From the NCBI GenBank assembly GCA_945865355.1, contig CAMBDN010000029.1, forward strand, positions 1 to 16,471: DNA of 16,471 nt, given 5' to 3'. A program made the position numbers and the translations under genes. Shown one piece after another: positions 7,896 through 14,080 of the stretch. This DNA is from Legionella genomosp. 1 (GTDB lineage: Bacteria > Pseudomonadota > Gammaproteobacteria > Legionellales > Legionellaceae). The notes beneath the pieces are model-generated. The model did not search any database. It had not been told where the DNA came from and saw only the letters and a list, made by a program, of their open reading frames with translations. Every line of letters starts with the position of its first letter. Within the stretch, counting starts at the first letter, position 1.

Positions 7896-8816
7896 CAATA
7901 ATCGAATCAAACCATCGACGGAGGAAAAACTCTCTAAATTATAAGCTTTAAGGCTTGGAAATCTAGCAACAGCCATATTTTTCAGCGCAGCGCCCGGCCC
8001 AAGCTCAAGAAAAAGTGAAACGCCATATTCTGCAGCAATTCCCATGACCTTGTCCCAATGCAACGTTTCTGAAAGCTCTTTGGCTAAAATAGGTAACATA
8101 TCTTGGGTGCTATAAATTTGTTCTTGGGTCAGTGCATTTAATATAGGATATTGCATCGCCTGCGAAGACAAAATTTTCAGGTAGTTAGAAAAATTATCGG
8201 TGGCTTTAGCAAGCATCAGCGTATGCGAAGGTAGATTAATGGGTAAACGCTCGGCCTTAATGACCCCGTTGGTCTTTGCTTCAAGTATTAACGCGTCAAG
8301 ATCTGTTGATAAACCACCGATAATATAATGATCTTTTGCATTAATAATCGCTAAGTAACAACGATGCGAGTGAATAAGATCCTGCATTTGTTGGTCATTG
8401 ATCATTCCTTTTAACGCCGCTAACCCGCTAGCTTGATGTTGTGTAAACTCAATAGCTGCTTGTTGCATAAAGCGTGCTCTATTTTTTACTAAAGAACAAA
8501 TTTCCGTTAGGTTTAAATTCGCACTTACACTAAATGCTGAGATTTCACCAAGGCTATAACCACATAATGATGCTGCGTATAAATTAATGATCTTCTTGAG
8601 AGCATAAAAAGTACCGACAGATAATATGACAATGAGGCATTGAACGAGAATGACATCAGCACAAGCTTTTTCCACGGCAGACTCATCCAACAAATCAATA
8701 TGAATGATGTCGCTAGCCTCCTTTAGCCAGGTTTTTCCGAATGTATCTCCACCCAACACATCAAACATTTTACGGTGCTGAGCCCCTTGACCGGCGAAAG
8801 CTATCAGTAGTGGCAT
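7884..8816 (-). CDS. mdcH: malonate decarboxylase, epsilon subunit: malonyl-CoA:ACP malonyltransferase
   Basis: The 310-residue protein belongs to the FabD-type acyltransferases. The oxyanion-hole motif GQGAQ is at 9-13, the nucleophile Ser88 lies in GYSLGE (86-91), and the catalytic His198 lies in NLPSHTLM. In malonate decarboxylase systems MdcH moves malonyl from malonyl-CoA to the carrier-bound prosthetic group and primes the enzyme for its first turnover. FabD usually has GHSLGE; a Tyr in place of the His before Ser fits MdcH. The start overlaps the end of mdcB by 13 bases, so it is the last gene of the operon and translationally coupled. The neighbourhood makes MdcH much more likely than a housekeeping FabD. 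Confidence 0.9.
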   Translation of the reverse strand: MPLLIAFAGQGAQHRKMFDVLGGDTFGKTWLKEASDIIHIDLLDESAVEKACADVILVQCLIVILSVGTFYALKKIINLYAASLCGYSLGEISAFSVSANLNLTEICSLVKNRARFMQQAAIEFTQHQASGLAALKGMINDQQMQDLIHSHRCYLAIINAKDHYIIGGLSTDLDALILEAKTNGVIKAERLPINLPSHTLMLAKATDNFSNYLKILSSQAMQYPILNALTQEQIYSTQDMLPILAKELSETLHWDKVMGIAAEYGVSLFLELGPGAALKNMAVARFPSLKAYNLESFSSVDGLIRLLKKC

Positions 8817-9649
8817 CGAAGCGGCTCACAAAAAAGTTGACCAACAAACAATAGAACACCCAACAAATCCGCTACCCCACCCGGGCTAATCCCTTCTTTT
8901 GAGAATAGCTGATGTGTATTTAATGCTTTTTCTCTCCGTGTCTGCAAGCAATGAATAGCTAAGAGATCCGCCGCCTTTTCTTTAGCAAAATCCAAACTAG
9001 GCTTTCCTTTCCTATAAAGAACATTGGTATCATCCACTCGCACTAAAAGCTCTAAATAAGCAAATAGGCAGGCGCTATCAAGTGAACCCGTTTCCAAGAA
9101 CAATGCAGTGAATGAGGGCAATAAATGAAAGATTAGTTCATAGCCCTGGCTTGCCATTTGTTTGGCATCAACAACCGGGAATGTTCTACGAACAACTGCA
9201 CCATGACTACTCGGATCACCGTGATGTTCTGCTAAATATTTTTGCCAATCACTTAATAATTGCTGATGAAGCTCCATGGGAGTATAACGGCCTTTAATCG
9301 TTGTTATTCTAGCCGCTGAAACACTCAGTAGACCTAAAGCAAAAATAGCGCCTCGATGTGTGTTAATCCCTTGGGTTCTCTTCATCATTCGCTGTTCGGC
9401 TTCAATGCCTTTTTGCCTCAACGCTTCAAAGGAGTTTTGGATTAGCCCCTCTTTGGCGATCTGATAAAAATAATGACGAAGGGTAAAAATACTTCGATAA
9501 AACGTTGCGCCGTTCATGTCTTGGTGACCACCTGAATCAATAAAACTAACCAACCCAGGTTTTGGATAAGCCTTGACCTCAAAATACAATGCTCTGGTTG
9601 CAATTCTAGCAATCAAACTAGACACAGCACAACGAGGGGTAACGTTCAT
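8804..9649 (-). CDS. mdcB: triphosphoribosyl-dephospho-CoA synthase
   Basis: MdcB (CitG-like) joins ATP and dephospho-CoA to form 2'-(5''-triphosphoribosyl)-3'-dephospho-CoA, the precursor of the carrier's prosthetic group. With the start at 9649 the protein has 281 residues, normal for the family. Family motifs are PKPGLV (29-34), SGGHQDM (39-45) and QGINTHRGAIFALG (about 93-106), the last matching the CitG/MdcB 'NTH[RK]G' signature. The frame is open further upstream to 9775, but that part lies inside mdcG and is not MdcB-like. ATGs at 9658 and 9649 are both possible. The latter has GAG at better spacing and is chosen. It overlaps the end of mdcG by 32 bases. The position after mdcG matches the Acinetobacter gene order rather than that of Klebsiella or Pseudomonas. 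Confidence 0.9.
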   Translation of the reverse strand: MNVTPRCAVSSLIARIATRALYFEVKAYPKPGLVSFIDSGGHQDMNGATFYRSIFTLRHYFYQIAKEGLIQNSFEALRQKGIEAEQRMMKRTQGINTHRGAIFALGLLSVSAARITTIKGRYTPMELHQQLLSDWQKYLAEHHGDPSSHGAVVRRTFPVVDAKQMASQGYELIFHLLPSFTALFLETGSLDSACLFAYLELLVRVDDTNVLYRKGKPSLDFAKEKAADLLAIHCLQTRREKALNTHQLFSKEGISPGGVADLLGVLLFVGQLFCEPLRCHY

Positions 9650-10274
9650 AAAGTTCATCTCTAAGGAGTAATTCCACCCCAACGGGGTGTTTATACAATA
9701 CATTTTTTGTTGAGTCATCAAGTAGTTCGTGGAGTGATACATCACCAAGCTGATGAAAGCGAACCTCACCATCAATGGTTCTATTAAATAATTTATTAAT
9801 TGCCTGTATTAACTCATTAAGCGCATCTAGTGTGAATTCAGAGTAATCAATCAGTAAATCAAGATCAGATTTTTCATCAACAATAAATTGCCCGGATAAA
9901 TAGTGAAATAAAAAAGAACCATAGACCGATATTTTCATAACTTGTTGCGTTCTAATCAGCGCATCTAACCCTTCAATACCATAAAATTTAAAGAAAAAAT
10001 CCTGCATTTCAATGAGTTTTGGAAGCGGTTGTTGTTTTATTATAGAAGAAGAATTTACCACTAAAGCCACTCGATGCTTTTCCTTGCCAACATAAAGCGG
10101 CAAACCTAGCTTAACATATCCATCATCTGTGGATTGTCTGGCACATACACAAGGCAGACCCTTTTTAAACCATTCAACAACATGTTTACTGAGAGTATCT
10201 ATATCACGATGGCACGACTTGATTGAAAAAGAAGAATCACTGTTAATATATATTAATTGATGCCGTTGAAACAT
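9618..10274 (-). CDS. mdcG: malonate decarboxylase holo-ACP synthase (phosphoribosyl-dephospho-CoA transferase)
   Basis: MdcG is a nucleotidyltransferase that attaches phosphoribosyl-dephospho-CoA to the serine of the carrier subunit, here the MdcC part of the fusion protein. The protein has 218 residues. The nucleotidyltransferase signature is VYGS (117-120) followed by SDLDLLIDYS, with Asp137 and Asp139 as the metal-binding pair. A family-typical DGEVRF follows at 168-173. Its start shares one base with the mdcE stop (TAATG), a sign of coupled translation. The N-terminal third is less conserved-looking but has the expected length. Confidence 0.9.
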   Translation of the reverse strand: MFQRHQLIYINSDSSFSIKSCHRDIDTLSKHVVEWFKKGLPCVCARQSTDDGYVKLGLPLYVGKEKHRVALVVNSSSIIKQQPLPKLIEMQDFFFKFYGIEGLDALIRTQQVMKISVYGSFLFHYLSGQFIVDEKSDLDLLIDYSEFTLDALNELIQAINKLFNRTIDGEVRFHQLGDVSLHELLDDSTKNVLYKHPVGVELLLRDELYERYPSLCCV

Positions 10275-10972
10275 TACGAAAAGCCCGCAACTTTGGTAAT
10301 GATGGGTAGCGCTAATTTTCTTCCACCACGCTCACTACCAAGTAATGCGCGCCTATCCTGCTTATCAGGTACTATAAATATTTTCTCAGCAAGCTCACTC
10401 ATCGGCACTATTTCATGCAAACCACCCAGCATATAGAAATTATCAACGCCAGGTGCAAACACAGGAAGCGTTTTACTTAATTCTTTGAGCGTAGCAAGAT
10501 CGATTTTAGTAACTTTGGCTATCCCCTCAAGCCACATCACCGCAAGTTCGGTGTGTGGTAGCGCTAAAATAGTATCGGCCATCAAGCCATAAGCAATAAA
10601 ACCACCACCAACAGCTTGGTTATAAACCAGCGATATCAAGCTGTTTCCTTGTAGTCGTAAACACTCCAAACATTCAAGTAAATGACCAAAATATTGTTGC
10701 ATACCTAACCATTCATCACGCATGGCCAATTTCTGCCCTGCAACATCAACCAGCAGCAATACGGGCGCTTTTGATTTACTTTCTAAGATGGATATCACTT
10801 TTTCAGCCATGATTAATGCTTGTTCTGCACCGAGAAAGGTTGACTCTTTAACGCCAAGAAGATGGATAGTTTTGTCTTGAATCATTGCTTGGCCGTATAC
10901 GACGGATTTGTTTTCTTCTAACTGTGTATCTTTACCAGTGATTTGTTTTAATAACGCATGCAATGTGGTCAT
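10274..10972 (-). CDS. mdcE: malonate decarboxylase, gamma subunit
   Basis: MdcE, together with MdcD, decarboxylates malonyl-S-carrier to acetyl-S-carrier and releases CO2. Both belong to the carboxyltransferase/crotonase superfamily. The protein has 232 residues, within the family range. Superfamily features are LLLVDVAGQKLAMRDEWLG (about 72-90) and the Gly-rich oxyanion-type loop NQAVGGGFIAYG (118-129). It starts 29 bases after the mdcC-mdcD fusion gene with an AGGAG ribosome binding site and ends on the mdcG start. MdcE is retained as a separate chain although MdcC and MdcD are fused. Confidence 0.9.
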   Translation of the reverse strand: MTTLHALLKQITGKDTQLEENKSVVYGQAMIQDKTIHLLGVKESTFLGAEQALIMAEKVISILESKSKAPVLLLVDVAGQKLAMRDEWLGMQQYFGHLLECLECLRLQGNSLISLVYNQAVGGGFIAYGLMADTILALPHTELAVMWLEGIAKVTKIDLATLKELSKTLPVFAPGVDNFYMLGGLHEIVPMSELAEKIFIVPDKQDRRALLGSERGGRKLALPIITKVAGFS

Positions 10973-10979
10973 TCATTTG

Positions 10980-10984
10980 CTCCT
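10980..10984 (-). promoter_or_regulatory. ribosome binding site of mdcE
   Basis: AGGAG on the minus strand lies seven bases before the mdcE ATG at 10972. It selects this start over an out-of-frame ATG four bases upstream (10976-10974). Confidence 0.65.
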
Positions 10985-11001
10985 GGTGTAGAACGCTATC
11001 A

Positions 11002-12186
11002 TCACGGCTTAATATCCTTCACCGCTGCTAAAAATTTTTCTTCATGCAGCTCAAAAAGTGTATCAGCAAGTTTCGGATATTTTTTACTCAAATACTCACC
11101 CTCCTCATTACATCCCTCTGTCTCTAGCAATCGTTTCTTTAATAATTCATGTGTATGCTTTACCGAAGTTAAATTTATAGCTCTCTTTTTATCCAAAGCC
11201 TCAATCAATACCTTACGAAGGGTATCAACATCAGAAGCGACATAGTGTTGTGCAATGCCCTGCAAATACCTTGTTTTTCCTCCATAAACCCGCCAAACAA
11301 GCGCTCTATCTTGTGCATCAAACGCCTCAACACCATTTACAGCCTGGATAACATCAGCGCCAGAAACACCAATTCGACCAATCTCATTAATAATGAGATA
11401 ATCTAGACAGGCTGAAATGATTCCCATGCCACCAAATGCACCATTCTTTCCGCAAACAACCCCAATGGTCATAACACCATTATTTCTTGCCTCAAAGATT
11501 GCTCGGATCGTTTCAGAAATAGAAATTTCACCTGCATTCGCTTCCTGTAATCGCACGCCACCGCTATCAATAAGAAAAATTACAGCAGCTACTTTTGACT
11601 TTACTGCCGCCTTGAAAATACCCGTTAGTTTTGCCCCATGTATTTCACCGACAGCCCCGCCCATAAAATCTTTTTGTTGAGCGGCAACAATTATTTTTTT
11701 CTTATTTAAAAGGCCTGATCCAATAACCACACCATCGTCAGCTTCTCCAGGTAAATTTAAAACAGCTAGGTGCGGGCTATAAAGCTTCTCGTCAGCTAAC
11801 CATTCAACAAATGACGATTTATCAAGAACAGCCTGAATACGCGCGCGCGCCCCAAGTTCTAAATAGTTCTCATCTAATTTTTGGTATCCCTGAAACAACT
11901 CAAATGCTTGTCTTAGCCGCAGAGAAACAACGGCGGGTGTTGCGCCATTATCATTGAGCGTAAAATGCAAACCAACGGGTTTATGATCACTAACAAAGTC
12001 ATCAATGACCATTTTCCAGATCGGGCGATAGTGTTCCACTGCCGTTTGAACATTGAAAATTGTATGCAACGTCTTATTTTCTTCGACGATAACCTCTAAA
12101 TTCCCTGAGCCAACGACACCACATACTGTCCTGTTGCCCTGCGATCGTTTACCGGTTGTATCAAATTGAAATTCCATTTTTTCCAT
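11002..12186 (-). CDS. mdcCD: fused malonate decarboxylase delta (carrier) and beta subunits, MdcC-MdcD
   Basis: One uninterrupted frame of 394 residues covers two subunits that are normally separate. Residues 1-98 are MdcC, the acyl-carrier subunit. Ser27 in CGVVGSGNLEV is the expected attachment site of the phosphoribosyl-dephospho-CoA group, and NDNGATPAVVSLRLRQAFEL (79-98) matches the conserved MdcC C-terminus. A short linker (about 99-108) leads straight into MdcD, which begins YLELGARARIQAVLDKSSF and carries ADDGVVIGSG, GGAVGEIHGAK (176-186), SGGVRLQEANAG (208-219) and GAFGGMGI (249-256). The MdcD N-terminus is essentially complete and only its own start is lost. The start at 12186 lies 10 bases after mdcA with AGGG upstream. 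The frame stays open 36 codons further, inside mdcA, but that part is not MdcC-like. An alternative start is the ATG at 12177. Confidence 0.88.
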   Translation of the reverse strand: MEKMEFQFDTTGKRSQGNRTVCGVVGSGNLEVIVEENKTLHTIFNVQTAVEHYRPIWKMVIDDFVSDHKPVGLHFTLNDNGATPAVVSLRLRQAFELFQGYQKLDENYLELGARARIQAVLDKSSFVEWLADEKLYSPHLAVLNLPGEADDGVVIGSGLLNKKKIIVAAQQKDFMGGAVGEIHGAKLTGIFKAAVKSKVAAVIFLIDSGGVRLQEANAGEISISETIRAIFEARNNGVMTIGVVCGKNGAFGGMGIISACLDYLIINEIGRIGVSGADVIQAVNGVEAFDAQDRALVWRVYGGKTRYLQGIAQHYVASDVDTLRKVLIEALDKKRAINLTSVKHTHELLKKRLLETEGCNEEGEYLSKKYPKLADTLFELHEEKFLAAVKDIKP

Positions 12187-12196
12187 GTTCAGAGCC

Positions 12197-13840
12197 CTAC
12201 CAATTTCTAAATTTTGCCGGAGGTTCATATAGGCCTTGTGAGCAGTCAACAAGGTCGCGGATAGATTTTGCCGCAAGTAGATCTCTGGTTGCATCAGACA
12301 CCCTAATCCCTAAATCTTCTGGATGCTGTATAACACCTCGTGCACGCAATTCATTGACCTTGGCTTTGTTCCTATTTATTCCTACCTTGGTATAACCTGA
12401 TACCCCACGAATAGCTTGCTCACGCTCTTCCATATTTCGACACATGAGTAAGTTAGCAATTCCTTCTTCCGTAACAATATGACTAATATCATCTCCATAA
12501 ATCATTACAGCGGGCAAATCCGCATTCATTGATTTCTGCAAACTCCAGGCATCTAGCTTTTCAACAAATGTTGGCTGTGTTGGTCCTTGAAACGTTTCCA
12601 CTATCTGTATCACTAATTTTCTTCCACGCGGCATCTTTGTTGACAAGGCAGCACTTCGTTCTTGACCTGCTTTTAACCAAGCATAAGACGAATGTCTACG
12701 CCCCGGTGCATCACATCCCATGTTAGGGGCACCACCGAAACCCGCGATGCGTCCATCAATTGCTGTTGAGCTATTGCCTTCAAGATCAATTTGTAATGTT
12801 GCACCAATAAATAAATCACAAGCATAATGCCCAGCTAATTGTCCAAACATTCGATTGGAACGCAAACTACCATCTTTCCCAGTAAAAAAGACATCAGGGC
12901 GAGCTGCAGCATAACGATTCATTCCAACCTCGCCACCCACCGAATAAATGGTGTTCACAAATCCGTTCTCTATCGCTGGAATTAAGGTCGGTAATGGATT
13001 AACCATCCAATGCTGACAAATTTTCCCTTTTAGGCCCAATGATTTTGCGTAGGTTGGCAATATCAACTCAATAGCACAGGTATTAAAACCAATGCCATGA
13101 TTTAAAACGTTGACTTGATACGGCGCATAGATCCCCTTGATGACCATCATTGCCATTAAGATTTTAAGTTCATCAATTTTTGCCGGATCTCTAGTAAATA
13201 ATGGTTCAATATAGGAAACTTCTGGGCCTTTTATGATAATATCAACCCAACCTCCAGGAATATCTACACGTGGTAAATTTTCCACAATTTCATTCACTTG
13301 TACGATGACGACTCCATTTTTAAAACTGGTCGCTTCAATCAGCGCAGGAGTATCTTCGGTGTTCGCACCCGTATACAAATTACCTTCCATGTCTGCTTTA
13401 TCAGCCATAAGCAGGCAAATATCGGGGGTTAAATCAGTTACCAATCGTGCGTACAATTCGTTATAGGTATGAATGTTACCGATTTGAATTTTTCCATTTT
13501 TTACCATATTGGCAAGACGAACCGATTGCGGTCCTGAAAAGGCGAAATCAACTTTGCTAGCGATGCCTTTCTCAAAAATATTGAGATGCTCAGGCAATGC
13601 AAGAGCTGACTGAATCATATGCAGATTATTAATTTGTCTGGGATCTAGCTTTGTAAGGGCGCTTGCCAAATAGCCGGCCTGCTTTTGGTTATCTCCTTCG
13701 ATACAAACACGATCGCCTGAGCTAATAAGTTGAGAAAGAACGGCCACTACATCACTCGCATCAATAAACTTATCATGCTTAAGATAGGGCTTTACCTTTG
13801 TCAAACGTTGTAAATATCGCTTTTTATTTTCATCCCACAT
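12197..13840 (-). CDS. mdcA: malonate decarboxylase, alpha subunit: acetyl-S-ACP:malonate ACP transferase
   Basis: MdcA exchanges the acetyl group on the carrier for malonate, giving malonyl-S-carrier and acetate. The protein has 547 residues, the normal size of about 550. Conserved family stretches are visible in order: SGDRVCIEGDNQKQA near 37-51, KADMEGNLYTGANTEDTP, VSYIEPLFTRDP, NVLNHGIGFNTCAIELILP, GGEVGMNRYAAARPDV and GRIAGFGGAPNMGCDAPGRR. It is the first gene of the mdc operon and has an AGGA ribosome binding site. It is followed after 10 bases by the carrier-beta fusion, which carries the carrier it acts on. No frame damage is seen. Confidence 0.95.
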   Translation of the reverse strand: MWDENKKRYLQRLTKVKPYLKHDKFIDASDVVAVLSQLISSGDRVCIEGDNQKQAGYLASALTKLDPRQINNLHMIQSALALPEHLNIFEKGIASKVDFAFSGPQSVRLANMVKNGKIQIGNIHTYNELYARLVTDLTPDICLLMADKADMEGNLYTGANTEDTPALIEATSFKNGVVIVQVNEIVENLPRVDIPGGWVDIIIKGPEVSYIEPLFTRDPAKIDELKILMAMMVIKGIYAPYQVNVLNHGIGFNTCAIELILPTYAKSLGLKGKICQHWMVNPLPTLIPAIENGFVNTIYSVGGEVGMNRYAAARPDVFFTGKDGSLRSNRMFGQLAGHYACDLFIGATLQIDLEGNSSTAIDGRIAGFGGAPNMGCDAPGRRHSSYAWLKAGQERSAALSTKMPRGRKLVIQIVETFQGPTQPTFVEKLDAWSLQKSMNADLPAVMIYGDDISHIVTEEGIANLLMCRNMEEREQAIRGVSGYTKVGINRNKAKVNELRARGVIQHPEDLGIRVSDATRDLLAAKSIRDLVDCSQGLYEPPAKFRNW

Positions 13841-13847
13841 AAATACG

Positions 13848-13851
13848 TCCT
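13848..13851 (-). promoter_or_regulatory. ribosome binding site of mdcA
   Basis: AGGA on the minus strand stands seven bases before the mdcA ATG at 13840. I could not identify a convincing -35/-10 pair in the 240-base gap upstream. Confidence 0.55.
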
Positions 13852-14001
13852 AATTTATCTGTGAACTTTATTTATCGCCCTTCGCAAATAAATAATGGGG
13901 TGTAAGGAGGTTGCGGTTGGTTAATATATGCTACCACACAACTCATCACTTCAGCACGATTAAGACCGATAGCATGAAAAAGCACCATCATACTCACTCA
14001 T

Positions 14002-14047
14002 GCTCTCGCTCTGATTGACATGGAAGTGTAATAAAAAGAGCGAGAGC
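14002..14047. promoter_or_regulatory. perfect 11-base inverted repeat between the repeat-protein gene and mdcA
   Basis: Arms GCTCTCGCTCT (14002-14012) and AGAGCGAGAGC (14037-14047) are perfectly complementary around a 24-base loop. They lie 33 bases after the stop of the repeat-protein gene and about 160 bases before mdcA, both on the minus strand. As RNA the stem would be stable, but no U-run follows on the minus strand and the loop is long for an intrinsic terminator. It could be a terminator stem, a processing stem or a protein-binding operator for mdc. The structure is certain; its role is not. Confidence 0.5.
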
Positions 14048-14080
14048 TGTAATATTACCCTTTCCGGACACCTTTTCAAA

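Noticed and set aside
9650..9775. Upstream extension of the MdcB frame by 42 codons
   Set aside because: It lies within mdcG. Starting at 9649 gives the family's usual length and places the PKPGLV motif at the usual position.
12187..12294. Upstream extension of the MdcC-MdcD frame by 36 codons
   Set aside because: It lies inside the coding part of mdcA, has no MdcC-like residues and no suitable ribosome binding site. The ATG at 12186 matches the MdcC N-terminus.
14015..14020. TTGACA on the plus strand as a promoter
   Set aside because: There is no -10 hexamer at 16-18 bases and no plus-strand gene downstream.
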